The notes: generated by a model from the letters alone, not told the origin. Positions 8,087 through 18,288 are shown, counted from the first letter of the stretch. The stretch is DNA of 64,000 nucleotides from Ensifer canadensis (GCF_017488845.2 NZ_CP083374.1:529501-593500), one strand, 5' to 3'. Program-made: numbers and translations.

Positions 8087-9685
8087 TCAGCGCTCCTTGG
8101 TCACGCCCTCGAAACGTGAAAGCCATGGGCTTACGATCATACCCTTGACGTCGCTGCGATACGCCGCAGTGTCGACAACTTCGGAGAAGGGCTGGATCGA
8201 CATCACCGCCTCATCCATGTAGGCCTGCACGCCTTCATAGAGCTTGGCCTGCTTGGCGGGATCGCGCTCGACAAGTGCTTCCTCGATCAGCTTGTTCAGC
8301 TTCTCGTCGTAGAAGCTGGTGCGCCAGCTCTGGTAGTTGGTCAGCTTCGCCTCGTCGGAATTGTCAGGATTGTAGGCGATGGAGCGCAGGTTGTTGTCCG
8401 GATGCGGCTGCTGACCACCGCCGCCGCGGCCGACCAGCAATTCGAAGTTTCTCTCCCGCATTGCGCCGTAAATCTGGTCACCCGAACCGCTGATGAGCTC
8501 CGCCTGGATGCCGGCCTGGCCGAGCGTGTTCTGGATCGCCGTCGCCGCCTTCATGAACGGATCTTCGGACAGGACCCGCAGCGTGGTGCTGAAACCGTTC
8601 GGATAGCCGGCTTCGGCGAGCAACGCCTTTGCCTTTTCCACGTCCAACTTGTAGCCCTCGTCCGGAAGGGCGCCGAGCACGCCGGACGACAACGGACGCT
8701 GATGCAGCTTGCCGTAATAGGGCATGACCGCCTTGTCGAGGCCTTCATAATCGATGAGGTAGCGCAGCGCCTCGCGGACCTTCTTGTTGGCAAAACGCTC
8801 ATCTTTCATCGAAACGCTGAGGTAGTAGAAACCTGAACCCGGCGTCGATTCGATGGCAATCGCCTTGTCGGCCTCCAGTGACTTGAGGTCCGGTGCCTGC
8901 AGGGAGTAGGCGACGTCTATGTCGCCTTTTTCCAACAGCAGCCGCTGCGACTGGGATTCCGGCAAGTGGCGCATCAACACGCGCTTCATCGCGGCCTTTT
9001 CACCCCAATAGTCATCGTTGCGTGTGAGGATGATGTATTCGTTCGACTTCCACTGCGTCAGTGTAAAGGGACCTGAACCAGCGGAATTCAGCGTCAGCCA
9101 ACCAGCACCGAGGTCGCCGTCCTTCTCGTTCTCGAGCGCGACCTTGCTGTCCAGAATGGAGCCAGGGCCATTCTGCGCAAGGATCATCAGCAACAGGTTC
9201 GGGTCGTCGGGCTTCTGCAGATGAATCACGAAGGTGTGGTCGTCTTCAGCGACCAACGCCTTGTCGGCATTCTCAAGCGTGAAGCCACGCGACTTGAGGA
9301 AAGATGACTGCGCCAGGTTGCGGGCAAGCAGCCGCTTCAGGCTCCAGGCGACGTCGCCGGCCGTGACAGGATTGCCCGAAGCAAATTTTGCATCGCCGCG
9401 CAGGTGGAAGCGGATCGACTTGCGATCCTCGGCGATCTCCCAGCGTTCGGCGAGGCGAGGCTGAACGCTACGGTCTTGCGGCGAAAGGACGACCAAAGTG
9501 TCATAGATGTTGTTGAGCACCTGTACGGTCTCGCGGCCGGTAATGGCAGCGGGATCCAGCGTCAGGATGTTGCTCATGGTCGTGGCGACGACCAATTGGT
9601 CGGCCGGTGTCTCGGCGAACACGCCAATCGGCGAGGCTGTGGTGAGCAGCACGCCGAGGGCGGCCGTTGCAAAAAAGTGTCTCAT
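8087..9685 (-). CDS. ABC importer solute-binding protein, DppA/SBP family 5
   Basis: Periplasmic binding protein, 532 residues. The N-terminal signal peptide is clear (MRHFFATAALGVLLTTASP, cleavage after VFA). The mature protein shows the family-5 pattern: LDPAAITGRETVQVLNNIYDT near the start, RFHLRGDAKFASGNPVTAGD, and the later domain II signature EALRYLIDYEGL. The start is set at 9685 because AAGGAGG precedes it by four bases; the frame is open 84 codons further upstream without a site. It is the last gene of a leftward operon behind the dehydratase and SGNH hydrolase, and probably serves the DppBCDF-like permease encoded at 3529-7039 although on the other strand. Confidence 0.9.
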   Translation of the reverse strand: MRHFFATAALGVLLTTASPIGVFAETPADQLVVATTMSNILTLDPAAITGRETVQVLNNIYDTLVVLSPQDRSVQPRLAERWEIAEDRKSIRFHLRGDAKFASGNPVTAGDVAWSLKRLLARNLAQSSFLKSRGFTLENADKALVAEDDHTFVIHLQKPDDPNLLLMILAQNGPGSILDSKVALENEKDGDLGAGWLTLNSAGSGPFTLTQWKSNEYIILTRNDDYWGEKAAMKRVLMRHLPESQSQRLLLEKGDIDVAYSLQAPDLKSLEADKAIAIESTPGSGFYYLSVSMKDERFANKKVREALRYLIDYEGLDKAVMPYYGKLHQRPLSSGVLGALPDEGYKLDVEKAKALLAEAGYPNGFSTTLRVLSEDPFMKAATAIQNTLGQAGIQAELISGSGDQIYGAMRERNFELLVGRGGGGQQPHPDNNLRSIAYNPDNSDEAKLTNYQSWRTSFYDEKLNKLIEEALVERDPAKQAKLYEGVQAYMDEAVMSIQPFSEVVDTAAYRSDVKGMIVSPWLSRFEGVTKER

Positions 9686-9773
9686 GCTTCCTCCTTTTGC
9701 GGCCGTCCATGCGGATTTCGGCCTACCAGTTTCATGATCCGCCTGCCTGCTCCTCCGCAGGTGTTGGGACGGA

Positions 9774-10403
9774 TCAGCCAAGAATTGCGCCGACGGGCGC
9801 GGCGAGCGCCCGGCCAACGGCTGCGGTCGCCGCGGCTTCCAGATGCACACCATCGACCTGTGATCCACGGGCAACCGCGCCGGCATCGAAGAACGCGTGC
9901 CCGAGTTCGCAGGCGAGTTTGTGGTAAAGCGGGGCAAGCCGCTCGGATTCTGCTACGCTTCTGCCAGCCGCCGGGTGTCCATCTGGACCGGGCGAACAGG
10001 GTGGTGGCGCAACGATCAGAAGCTTCGGTTTCGCGCCACTCGGCTTGTACGGAAATGTGTCCACGATCTGCGCCAGGCGGCGCATGCCGGAAACCGCACC
10101 CTCCGCACGACCTCCGTGCACCGGCTTGATATCATTGGTCCCAAGCATGATGATCACGAGATCGAGCGGCATATGGCTGGCAAGCGCCACTTCCAACGCC
10201 TTGGCGCCATTGCGGCAAGCGGGCCCGGCATGATCGTCATAGCAGGTGGTGCGGCCACCGAGCCCTTCCGATATGATCGCCGCCGCGTCACCAAGTTCCC
10301 GGTCGAGAACCTCGGGCCAGCGGCCCTCGGGCGGATGACGCAGCCCAGTTGCAGGGTCCGCCCCCCAGGTCAGGCTGTCGCCAAAGGCGAGAACTGTCTT
10401 CAT
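9774..10403 (-). CDS. SGNH/GDSL-family hydrolase
   Basis: Serine esterase/lipase-type hydrolase, 209 residues. The four conserved blocks are visible: FGDSLTWG (nucleophile serine) near the N-terminus, the glycine of block II in SEGLGGRT, block III GTND, and DGVHL carrying the catalytic Asp-His pair near the C-terminus. There is no signal peptide, so it is cytoplasmic. Eighteen bases separate it from the dehydratase gene. It may remove an acyl or other ester group from the imported substrate; this is inferred from context only. Confidence 0.87.
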   Translation of the reverse strand: MKTVLAFGDSLTWGADPATGLRHPPEGRWPEVLDRELGDAAAIISEGLGGRTTCYDDHAGPACRNGAKALEVALASHMPLDLVIIMLGTNDIKPVHGGRAEGAVSGMRRLAQIVDTFPYKPSGAKPKLLIVAPPPCSPGPDGHPAAGRSVAESERLAPLYHKLACELGHAFFDAGAVARGSQVDGVHLEAAATAAVGRALAAPVGAILG

Positions 10404-10421
10404 TGCCCAATCACCTCACTG

Positions 10422-11570
10422 TCATCGCGCGCGGTTGTTGTCGATGAAGTCGAAATCGATATCCTCGCCGAGCCCGGGGCGATCAGGCACGTGGACGTAG
10501 CCGTCCCCATCCATCGGGTCGGAAAGTGACTTCAGATAATCGTGGCCATCATCATATTCGAGGAACGGGTGCAGCAGGCCGCGTTCGTACCAGCGGCAGT
10601 TTTTGGTGGCGGCGACCACATGCAGGTTCATCGCAGTGTTGCCGTGCACCTCGCATTCCATGCCGAAAGCTTCAGCGAGATGCATGGTCTTGAGCGCAGG
10701 GGTTATGCCGCCGACGTCGTTGACGCCGGTGCGAAGTATGTCGCAGGCACCGGCCTTGATCCACTCGGCGCGATGCCAATGCTTGCCCGCGGCACTTTCC
10801 GGCCCGACCACAGGAATGTCGAGATTGTCGGCAAGCCACTTGTAGGAAGACAGCGACTGCTCGTCCATCGGCTCCTCGATCCAGTCGAAGCCGAGCTTTT
10901 CCAAGCCCCGCCCAAGTTCGAGCGCATCCGTACGGGAATACCAGTGGAAGGCGTCGATCATCAGACGGATATCCGGACCCACCGCTTCGCGCACGGCAGC
11001 ACAGGCCTTGATATCCATCTTAACATCCGGCGCCCAACTGACCGGCGGCATCCAGGTGTGTAGTTTGATGCCCTTGTAGCCGCGCTTGACCAGCGTTTCG
11101 CCAAAACGGCCGTAATCGTCCGGCGTCGCCAGGCCGCCGTCCAGTTCATCGCCGCACATGATGGAGCCATAGGCCAGTACCTTGTCGCGGTAAGCGCCGA
11201 TCAACTTGTATACAGGTTGGTTGAGCGTCCTGCCTGCAAGATCCCACAGCGCACAATCGACAGCCGCAAGCGTGCGATCGGTGAGCTGCGCGGCTGAGCC
11301 CCGCTGCCAGTGGGCGAGGTCCTGCCACAGCTTTTCTCGATCACGATGGTCCTTGCCGATAAGAACCTTCTTCACGAACTTATCGATCAGGTGCGGACGA
11401 ACAATTTCCGGCGCGGTGAAGGAGTGCCCTTCATGGCCGTCTTCCGTGCGAATGGTCAGAATTGCCTGCTCCACCTGATGCGGCCGGCCTGGATGCGCGT
11501 GGCCAGCACTGTCCGAATGGCGGCGCGTGGTCGTGCGGAAGACTCGCACATCGACGTCGGTGATGATCAT
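10422..11570 (-). CDS. enolase-superfamily acid-sugar dehydratase (mandelate racemase type)
   Basis: 382 residues. The N-terminal capping domain is followed by the TIM-barrel of the MR/MLE superfamily. Candidate catalytic groups are the K-x-H at the second strand (IKLHTW), metal ligands in MIDAFHW, IEEPM and GPESA, and the Asp/His dyad (RTGVNDVGG, EVHGNTA) of the mandelate racemase subgroup. Such enzymes dehydrate acid sugars (galactarate, gluconate and similar). Together with KGSADH this suggests an aldonate or aldarate route to 2-oxoglutarate; the exact substrate is unknown. GGAGG lies five bases upstream of the ATG. First gene of the leftward operon. Confidence 0.87.
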   Translation of the reverse strand: MIITDVDVRVFRTTTRRHSDSAGHAHPGRPHQVEQAILTIRTEDGHEGHSFTAPEIVRPHLIDKFVKKVLIGKDHRDREKLWQDLAHWQRGSAAQLTDRTLAAVDCALWDLAGRTLNQPVYKLIGAYRDKVLAYGSIMCGDELDGGLATPDDYGRFGETLVKRGYKGIKLHTWMPPVSWAPDVKMDIKACAAVREAVGPDIRLMIDAFHWYSRTDALELGRGLEKLGFDWIEEPMDEQSLSSYKWLADNLDIPVVGPESAAGKHWHRAEWIKAGACDILRTGVNDVGGITPALKTMHLAEAFGMECEVHGNTAMNLHVVAATKNCRWYERGLLHPFLEYDDGHDYLKSLSDPMDGDGYVHVPDRPGLGEDIDFDFIDNNRAR

Positions 11571-11612
11571 TGTTCCTCCGGTATGCGAAAGTGGCCGGCT
11601 CCCCGCACCATT

Positions 11613-11670
11613 CTGTATGACACATATTTAGACAGATCATCACAGCTTTGTCAAATCTGTATGACAGATT
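11613..11670 (-). promoter_or_regulatory. promoter bracketed by two GntR-type operators, dehydratase operon
   Basis: On the minus strand a perfect TTGACA (-35, 11654-11649) is followed after 17 bases by CTAAAT (-10, 11631-11626). A perfect 17-base palindrome AATCTGTATGACAGATT (11654-11670) abuts the -35 and a second TGTATGACA (11614-11622) covers the expected start. Both contain the GT-NNN-AC core seen at 3044, 3077 and 3467. Confidence 0.68.
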
Positions 11671-12258
11671 ATTAAAAATGACGGACAGGTTCGCCCGATG
11701 CCGTACGGCCAGCGGCGAGAATACTGGCCCCCGGCGGCAAGTTCGCAACGAACGTTGGCCATTTGAGACGAGGCTCAAATGATCCGAGTTCAGTTGCAGT
11801 TGTGAGAGAGTTCGGTCCGGTAGCCGGTAGAAGAGATATCTCAAAGAAAGCGGAAGAAAACCGAGACGTAATCGGTCGAGCGACCCAAAGGTATTGCGAT
11901 CACCAGCTGTTTTCGCAATTTACGCCGCTCAATGCCGGCAACCCCTGCTTCAAAGATCGCTCATGCTGCCGTTTCCAGCAGATCCATTTTGCGCGTTTGA
12001 TACAGTCATCCCGACCGCGGAGAATTGCACTTGGCGAGCTTGTGAAACAATACACCGAGCCCTGCCAGTTGCCTGGAATTTAATGCAACGGGAGCCAGAG
12101 GAAACCAAAGTCTCCGGTTCGTTAGGACCGGTCCACCCGACACCTCAACCAGAACTGCCGCCCCGCCCGGTAGAGCGAGGCAGAGCGACAACGAATTCGC
12201 AACGATAACAGCGCCACGCCGATATCGGTCGCGACCATCTGTCCACCGATGGAAGATG
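11671..12258. other. intergenic gap of about 590 bases
   Basis: Separates the catabolic locus from the nitrogen-oxide block. Short open frames on both strands have no recognisable family, signal or ribosome binding site. I see no repeat or tRNA in it. Confidence 0.45.
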
Positions 12259-12945
12259 TCATGACGGAGACGCTACGTCCTCAACGCTGGAAAAGCGCGG
12301 AAACAAAATCTTGTTTTCCAGATGCATATGCGTGACCAAGTCCTCGGAAAACTTTTGAAGACCGACGTAAAGAGCCGTCCAGGATCGGCAGGCGCCGTCT
12401 GGAAGTGCAAACCCGTGGGTGAGATGCTCGATGGTGGCTAGGCTTTGGCCTTCGCACGCATGATCGTCTCGCATTCTGCCTATCAAGTGCTCGATATCGG
12501 GGTCCGGCTCGTGGCGCATCATCGGAAAGAGGGCGAGTTCCTCGCGGGCCATGTGGGGGATCAGTTGGTCTTGAAGGTCGACAAGCGCCTTCGCAAGGCC
12601 CATCGGCGCGCTGCTATGGGCGGCGTGAACGTGTTCCACTTTCTGCGCAAGCGGGATCAGCCATTCGAGGTCGTTTCGGTGTGTCTGGTGATATCGCTCC
12701 AGAATATGAGCGATAAGCTCGTTGGTGCCGTCCGGCGCATCGCGCCTTGCGGCTTGCTCGAGTGCCCGAAGGCGGTCAAGCAGGTCGCTCGCCACAACTC
12801 CGGCATCGGCCGCCGCATCACCAAGCGAGACATCGCCATCGCAGCAAAAACCGATTCCAAGCTGTCTGAAGAGTTCGGCTGCACCCGGAAGTTCGCATGC
12901 AATCGTCCCGACGGTGGCGTCCAAGTTCAAGTTCAATTCCGTCAA
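12259..12945 (-). CDS. di-iron iron-sulfur cluster repair protein (RIC/YtfE/ScdA family)
   Basis: 228 residues. The N-terminal ScdA_N (DUF542) domain has the paired cysteines FCCDG near residue 34. The hemerythrin-like domain carries the expected histidines and glutamates (H in ERYHQTHRND, IPHMAREE, RDDHACEG, VTHMHLENKILFP). RIC proteins repair Fe-S centres damaged by nitric oxide or oxidants and may deliver iron. The start is TTG at 12945 with GGAG seven bases upstream. An NnrR/FNR-type box lies 74 bases upstream (13013-13026). Its position beside the nos cluster fits nitrosative stress protection. Confidence 0.9.
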   Translation of the reverse strand: MTELNLNLDATVGTIACELPGAAELFRQLGIGFCCDGDVSLGDAAADAGVVASDLLDRLRALEQAARRDAPDGTNELIAHILERYHQTHRNDLEWLIPLAQKVEHVHAAHSSAPMGLAKALVDLQDQLIPHMAREELALFPMMRHEPDPDIEHLIGRMRDDHACEGQSLATIEHLTHGFALPDGACRSWTALYVGLQKFSEDLVTHMHLENKILFPRFSSVEDVASPS

Positions 12946-13012
12946 TGTGCTCTCCTCAATGCCCGGAAGGTTATGTCAGGAGAGACGTTGCGGTAGTTCG
13001 GCCGATCGTTCT

Positions 13013-13026
13013 TTGTCGAAACGCAA
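13013..13026 (-). promoter_or_regulatory. NnrR/FNR-type box upstream of the RIC gene
   Basis: TTGTCGAAACGCAA fits TTG-N8-CAA; the right half CGCAA matches the NnrR consensus half-site. Centred 74 bases from the RIC start, leaving room for a -41.5 arrangement and a roughly 30-base leader. Confidence 0.55.
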
Positions 13027-13028
13027 GT

Positions 13029-13916
13029 TCATTGTGGCGAGGTCGCAAGCGTTGCCGCATTCTTCTTCGCTCTGCCACGGAGGGCCTGCAAACAATCGAT
13101 CGTGGCTGCTGCAAAGGTCTGCGCGCGTTGCCGCAGACCATCGTCGCCCTCACGCTCGGACAGGTCGAGATAACGCTCAAGCAGGAACTCGCAGAGCACC
13201 ATCGCCGAAATCGTGCCCCCCTCAGGCAGTGGCGCTAAACCCAAGGGGGCGGCGAAGGGAACATCGATCATCTGGCGGGCTCTTTGCCGGGCATCAGTTG
13301 AAAGGGACGACCATGACGCGGTGCCCTCTGCCCTTGCATCGCCTGCGTTCATTTCCAGCCAATCGGCAAGCTGCGTTTCAACCGCCGCCAGGTCGTCAGC
13401 AACGATTAATCGATGGCTCCGCAGGTCGTGAAACGCTGTTCGCCTGGCTTTGCGCAGGATGCGGACATGGCCGAGTTCCTCCAGCGCCATGCGTTCTGCT
13501 GCCTGTCTGATTTCGGTGGAAGCCGCATCCGCCGCCACATAGCTCCAAAGCATGAACGCCTGCTCCTCGTTGCGCACGGCGACTGAAAAAGCCCTGTAGG
13601 CGTTGAGCAGTTCCGGGGCCACGATAAGCGCATCCCCATCGTCAAACATACCTGCATTGTCTGTCGCGGCGAAAATCCGTGCCGGACCTACAGGTGGGTT
13701 CGCCTCTTCAATCCAAGCGGAAACCATATCGAGATGTCCGCGCTCATCAGCTGCAAGCCCTTCGAACAGATCCGCTAGATCGGCTCGATTTTCGCGGCGC
13801 ATGCGTTTTGCGAGCATGACGTAGCCGTCGATGGCTTCGCGCTCAAGCCTGACGGCAAGTTCAAGAAGTTCCCCAAGCGTTGCGACCAACGGCGGATCGA
13901 TCCTGAGTGTCGGCAT
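13029..13916 (-). CDS. ferritin-like di-iron protein with two ferritin-type modules
   Basis: 295 residues. Two ExxH-containing modules are visible: EREAIDGY ... DERGHLDM in the first 70 residues and NEEQAF ... LEELGHVRIL between about 115 and 155, as in rubrerythrin/ferritin-like folds. The C-terminal third is helical and unassigned. GGAG lies five bases before the ATG. It is transcribed divergently from nosR and shares a TTG-N8-CAA box with it, so co-regulation by a nitric-oxide or oxygen regulator is likely. The biochemical role is unknown; iron handling for denitrification proteins or RIC is a reasonable guess. Confidence 0.75.
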   Translation of the reverse strand: MPTLRIDPPLVATLGELLELAVRLEREAIDGYVMLAKRMRRENRADLADLFEGLAADERGHLDMVSAWIEEANPPVGPARIFAATDNAGMFDDGDALIVAPELLNAYRAFSVAVRNEEQAFMLWSYVAADAASTEIRQAAERMALEELGHVRILRKARRTAFHDLRSHRLIVADDLAAVETQLADWLEMNAGDARAEGTASWSSLSTDARQRARQMIDVPFAAPLGLAPLPEGGTISAMVLCEFLLERYLDLSEREGDDGLRQRAQTFAAATIDCLQALRGRAKKNAATLATSPQ

Positions 13917-13972
13917 GACGGCTCCTTCGCTTGCGCTATGCGACTGTTTTACAGGAACAAACGCACCTCCGT

Positions 13973-13986
13973 TTGTTGCAGCGCAA
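13973..13986. promoter_or_regulatory. NnrR/FNR-type box between ferritin-like gene and nosR
   Basis: TTGTTGCAGCGCAA (TTG-N8-CAA with a CGCAA half). It is centred 107 bases before the nosR ATG and 63 bases before the divergent ferritin-like ATG, so it could serve both. Confidence 0.55.
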
Positions 13987-14086
13987 AGAAGGTGATCGGA
14001 CTTTGCGTAGGTTGCCGGTCAATTCGCCGGAAACAAGGATGCCCGCCAAACCGAGCAGCCAGTCTGTCGGGACGGAACGACAAGAA

Positions 14087-16345
14087 ATGCGCAACAACAA
14101 CAAAAACCGCCACCGTCTCCGCTTGCTCTGCATGATGCTCGCGACGCTCCTTGTTTTGCTTGGAGCACACGGCTCCTATGCCGCCGGCGGGCTCGATGAC
14201 TATCTTTCAAAGATAGTGCCCGCCGAGCTCTTTGCGGGTGCAGATCGCTTCGGCGCCACTGTCGGCGAACCACCGATCGCGCCGGTGTTTCGGGGTACCG
14301 AACTGCTCGGCTATGCCTATCTCAACTCGGATTTCACCAGCGCTATAGGCTACTCCGGCAAGCCCATTCACATCGCCGTCGGCATCGATCCAAACGGCAT
14401 CGTCAAGGGGATCAAACTTGTCGATCACAAGGAACCGATCGTCCTGATCGGCATTCCGGAACGCAAGGTCGTCGCCGCCTTGAACGCCATCATCGGCCGC
14501 GACCTCGGTCGCGTTGCGAGGGGACAGGAGCGACCGCCACAGGTCGATATCGTCAGCGGCGCGACCGTCACGGTTCTGGTCATGGGCGACAGTGTTGTTC
14601 GTTCGGCCGTTCGCCTGATCCGCAGCAATCGCCTTGGTACCAAGGCGAGCGTCGCCCAAGAGCCTGCGCCTCCCGTCCGCAAGCTCGATCCGGCAATGAA
14701 CGAGACGGCCGACTGGCAGAGCCTGCTCGGCGACGGCTCGATCCGCAGCCTTAGAATGACGGTCGGCGAAGTGTCGGATGCATTTCGCCAGGCCAATCAA
14801 ACGACAGCGGCAGAACGGCCGGAAACGGTAACGCCCAACGACCGCTTCATCGACCTTTACACAGCGCCCGTGAGCGTTCCGGCCATCGGCAAAAGCCTGC
14901 TCGGTGAGGAAGGCTACGGTCGCCTTGTCAAACGCCTTAAACCCGGTCAGAGCGCATTGCTCGTCGCGGGCGATGGAGCCTACTCCTTCAAGGGTTCGGG
15001 CTATGTGCGCGGCGGCATCTTCGATCGGATTGAATTGCTCCAGGACGGCCAGGGCATGCGGTTTCGCGACCGCGACCACACGCGCCTGACATCGCTTGCA
15101 GCGCAAGGTGCGCCTCATCTTCGCGAGATCGCCCTTTTTGTCGTGTCGCCCGACTTCGCCTTCGATGTCACGGCACCATGGGAGGTACAACTTCTGGTGC
15201 AGCGAAGCGCCGGTGGGCGAGACAAGGCGACATTGCCTTTCAACCTCGGCTATGCCCTGCCACAGAAGTATCTGGTTGCCGACACGCACCCGCTCGAGGT
15301 CAGCCCTTCTGACGGCACAGCGCCAATTGTTGGCGAGGAAGCAGACGGCCAACCACTGTGGGTCAGCATCTGGCAGATGAACCGTGTCTCGGTCGCCCTC
15401 ACCGCAACGGCACTTGTGTTTCTGACTGCGATCTTCTTCTTCCAGGACTGGCTCGTCCGACGCCCCATTCTGTTTGCCTGGATCCGCCGCGGTTTCCTTG
15501 TCTATGCACTTGTCTGGCTCGGCTGGTACGCCAATGCGCAGCTTTCAGTGGTCAATGTCCTGACGTTCACAAACGCCTTGATCACCGGTTTCCGCTGGGA
15601 GTTCTTCCTGTCGGCACCCCTCATCTTTTTGCTGTGGGCCGCCGTGGCGGCAGGACTTCTATTTTGGGGGCGTGGTCCGTTTTGCGGCTGGCTGTGCCCC
15701 TTCGGCGCCCTTCAGGAACTGACCAACGACATCGCGAAGTGGCTCAAGGTACCGCAGATCAAGGTTCGTTGGGGCCTTCACGAGCGTCTCTGGCCGATCA
15801 AGTACATCGTTTTTCTCGGCCTTTTCGGTCTGTCCTTCTATTCACTGGCGCTCGCCGAAGTCTTTGCCGAAGTCGAGCCCTTCAAGACCGCGATCGTCCT
15901 TAAGTTCGCCCGTGAATGGCCCTTCGTCGTCTTTGCACTGACGCTGTTGGCGGCCGGTCTTTTTATCGAGCGCTTCTACTGCCGTTACCTTTGCCCGCTG
16001 GGGGCAGCCCTCGCCATTCCAGGACGCATCCGCATGTTCGAATGGCTAAAGCGTTGGCCCGAATGCGGCTCGCCCTGCCAGCGCTGTGCCAAGGAATGTC
16101 CGGTTCAGTCGATCCACCCTGAAGGGCAGATCAATGTCAACGAGTGCATCTACTGCATGCACTGCCAGGAACTCTACCAGGACGATACGCGCTGTCCGCA
16201 CATGATCCAGGTCCGGCTCAAGAGAGAAAAGTTTCAGGCCCTTTCGACCCCCACATCGCGAGGCGAAGCGCCAAGCAGGACGGCGGTTACGCACAAGGGA
16301 AAACCGATCGTGCGCGACGAGCCGCCGCCAGCCACACCCATCTGA
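14087..16345 (+). CDS. nosR: nitrous oxide reductase expression/maturation regulator NosR
   Basis: Polytopic membrane flavo-iron-sulfur protein, about 752 residues, needed for nosZ expression and activity in vivo, probably by electron delivery. An N-terminal signal peptide ([20 protein letters not shown]) is followed by a periplasmic FMN-binding domain with SGATVT. A membrane section begins near residue 420, with [12 protein letters not shown] and CRYLCPLGA on the cytoplasmic side, and the C-terminal ferredoxin part has C-x2-C-x3-CP and C-x2-C-x2-C clusters. Start 14087 places the signal peptide correctly; ATG 14039 is an alternative. First gene of nosRZDFYLX. Confidence 0.95.
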   Translation: MRNNNKNRHRLRLLCMMLATLLVLLGAHGSYAAGGLDDYLSKIVPAELFAGADRFGATVGEPPIAPVFRGTELLGYAYLNSDFTSAIGYSGKPIHIAVGIDPNGIVKGIKLVDHKEPIVLIGIPERKVVAALNAIIGRDLGRVARGQERPPQVDIVSGATVTVLVMGDSVVRSAVRLIRSNRLGTKASVAQEPAPPVRKLDPAMNETADWQSLLGDGSIRSLRMTVGEVSDAFRQANQTTAAERPETVTPNDRFIDLYTAPVSVPAIGKSLLGEEGYGRLVKRLKPGQSALLVAGDGAYSFKGSGYVRGGIFDRIELLQDGQGMRFRDRDHTRLTSLAAQGAPHLREIALFVVSPDFAFDVTAPWEVQLLVQRSAGGRDKATLPFNLGYALPQKYLVADTHPLEVSPSDGTAPIVGEEADGQPLWVSIWQMNRVSVALTATALVFLTAIFFFQDWLVRRPILFAWIRRGFLVYALVWLGWYANAQLSVVNVLTFTNALITGFRWEFFLSAPLIFLLWAAVAAGLLFWGRGPFCGWLCPFGALQELTNDIAKWLKVPQIKVRWGLHERLWPIKYIVFLGLFGLSFYSLALAEVFAEVEPFKTAIVLKFAREWPFVVFALTLLAAGLFIERFYCRYLCPLGAALAIPGRIRMFEWLKRWPECGSPCQRCAKECPVQSIHPEGQINVNECIYCMHCQELYQDDTRCPHMIQVRLKREKFQALSTPTSRGEAPSRTAVTHKGKPIVRDEPPPATPI

Positions 16346-16368
16346 AATCCACACAAGGAGAAATCGAA

Positions 16369-18288
16369 ATGGCAACAGAAGACAAAGCAGTGCGCCTCAA
16401 TCGACGTCAGCTTCTCGGCACGACAGCCGCGGCGGCCGTCGCCGGGGCGGCAGGTGTTGGTGGGGCGCTTGCCCTGTCCGGCACAACCGCATCACCGGCA
16501 TTCGCTCAAGGCACAGGCGGCTTGCCCTTCGAGGTAAAGCCAGGCGAGCTCGATGAATACTATGTCTTCTTCTCCGGCGGACACAGCGGCGAACTGCGCA
16601 TTCTCGGATTGCCATCCATGCGCGAGCTGATGCGTATCCCGGTCTTCAATCGCGACAGCGCCACCGGCTGGGGCCAGACCAATGAAAGCCGCAAGGTGCT
16701 CACCGAAGGACTTTTGCCCGAAACGAAAGCATATCTGGAAGACAAGGGCGGCATCTATCTCAATGGCGACCTGCATCATCCGCACCCCTCATTCACGGAG
16801 GGAACCTATGACGGGCGCTACCTGTTTGCCAACGACAAGGCAAATACCCGCGTCTGCCGCATTCGCCTCGACGTGATGCGCTGCGACAAGATCATCCAAT
16901 TGCCGAACCAGCATACGGTTCACGGTCTGCGCGTACAGAAATATCCCAAGACGGGCTATGTCTTCTGCAACGGTGAGGACCGTGTACCAGTGCCGAACGA
17001 CGGCTCGGTTCTCGACGATCACAAGCAGTATCACGCCATATTCACCGCCGTGGACGGCGAGACCATGAAGGTCGCCTGGCAGGTCATGATCGACGGCAAC
17101 CTCGACAATGTCGATGCCGACTACCAGGGCAAATATGCCTTCGCCACCTGCTACAATTCCGAAGAGGGCGTCAATCTTGCGGAGATGATGGCCAAGGACC
17201 AGGATTGGGTGGTTGTCTTTGACCTCAAGCGGATCGAGGAGGCCGTCGCAAAGGGCGAATTCAAGGAGATGGGCGGCGTCCCCGTCCTCGATGGTCGCCA
17301 CGGCTCACCCTATACGCGCTACATCCCCGTATCGAACGGACCGCATGGAATGAACACTGCGCCTGACGGTATTCACATCGTCGCCAACGGCAAGCTCTCG
17401 CCCACTGTTACGGTCATGGATGTGCGCAAATTCGACGACCTTTTCGCCGACAAGATCAAGCCGAGGGACACCGTTGTTGCCGAGCCGGAGCTTGGTCTCG
17501 GGCCGCTGCACACGGCCTATGACGGCAAGGGCAATGCCTATACCACGCTGTTCATCGACAGCCAGATCTGCAAGTGGAACATCGACGACGCCAAACGAGC
17601 CTTTGCCGGCGAAAAGGTAGACCCGATCCGCCAGAAGCTTGATGTCCACTACCAGCCCGGACACAACCACACGTCCATGGGACAGACAAAAGACGCCGAT
17701 GGCAAATGGCTGATCTCGCTGAACAAGTTCTCCAAGGACCGCTATTTGAACGTCGGTCCGTTGAAGCCGGAAAACGATCAGCTGATCGACATTTCGGGCG
17801 ACCAGATGGTTCTGGTGCACGATAATCCGACCTTCGCCGAGCCGCATGACGCGACGATCGTCCACAATTCCAAGATCAATCCGGTGAGCGTCTGGAGCCG
17901 GGACGATGTCTTCTTTGCCGATGCCGTGGCTCAGGCAAAGAAGGACGGTATCGATCTTTTGATTGATTCCGAAGTCATTCGGGATGGCGACAAAGTGCGT
18001 GTCTACATGACTTCGGCCGCACCGGCCTTTGGCCTCGAAAGCTTCACGGTCAAGCAGGGCGACGAAGTGACCGTCTACATCACCAACATCGATGAGGTGG
18101 AGGATCTGACGCACGGCTTCTCGATCATCAACTATGGCATCAACATGGAAGTGGCGCCCCAGGCGACAGCCTCCGTCACATTCCGCGCCGATAAGCCCGG
18201 CGTGTGGTGGTATTACTGCTCCTGGTTCTGCCATGCGATGCACATGGAAATGAAGGGCCGCATGCTCGTCGAGCCGAAGAAGGCCTGA
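16369..18288 (+). CDS. nosZ: nitrous oxide reductase NosZ
   Basis: Periplasmic enzyme that reduces N2O to N2, 639 residues (usual length). A twin-arginine signal peptide is present ([12 protein letters not shown]) with cleavage near AFA. The seven-bladed propeller carries the CuZ histidines in [32 protein letters not shown] and EPHDA. The C-terminal cupredoxin domain binds CuA through [12 protein letters not shown] and an upstream histidine (DLTHGF). AAGGAG lies eight bases before the ATG. The motifs and the Tat signal place it in clade I. Nothing appears damaged. Confidence 0.98.
   Translation: MATEDKAVRLNRRQLLGTTAAAAVAGAAGVGGALALSGTTASPAFAQGTGGLPFEVKPGELDEYYVFFSGGHSGELRILGLPSMRELMRIPVFNRDSATGWGQTNESRKVLTEGLLPETKAYLEDKGGIYLNGDLHHPHPSFTEGTYDGRYLFANDKANTRVCRIRLDVMRCDKIIQLPNQHTVHGLRVQKYPKTGYVFCNGEDRVPVPNDGSVLDDHKQYHAIFTAVDGETMKVAWQVMIDGNLDNVDADYQGKYAFATCYNSEEGVNLAEMMAKDQDWVVVFDLKRIEEAVAKGEFKEMGGVPVLDGRHGSPYTRYIPVSNGPHGMNTAPDGIHIVANGKLSPTVTVMDVRKFDDLFADKIKPRDTVVAEPELGLGPLHTAYDGKGNAYTTLFIDSQICKWNIDDAKRAFAGEKVDPIRQKLDVHYQPGHNHTSMGQTKDADGKWLISLNKFSKDRYLNVGPLKPENDQLIDISGDQMVLVHDNPTFAEPHDATIVHNSKINPVSVWSRDDVFFADAVAQAKKDGIDLLIDSEVIRDGDKVRVYMTSAAPAFGLESFTVKQGDEVTVYITNIDEVEDLTHGFSIINYGINMEVAPQATASVTFRADKPGVWWYYCSWFCHAMHMEMKGRMLVEPKKA

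Noticed and set aside
13931..14086. Longer NosR reading frame from 13931
   Set aside because: It would place 52 residues ahead of the signal peptide and run across the NnrR-type box.
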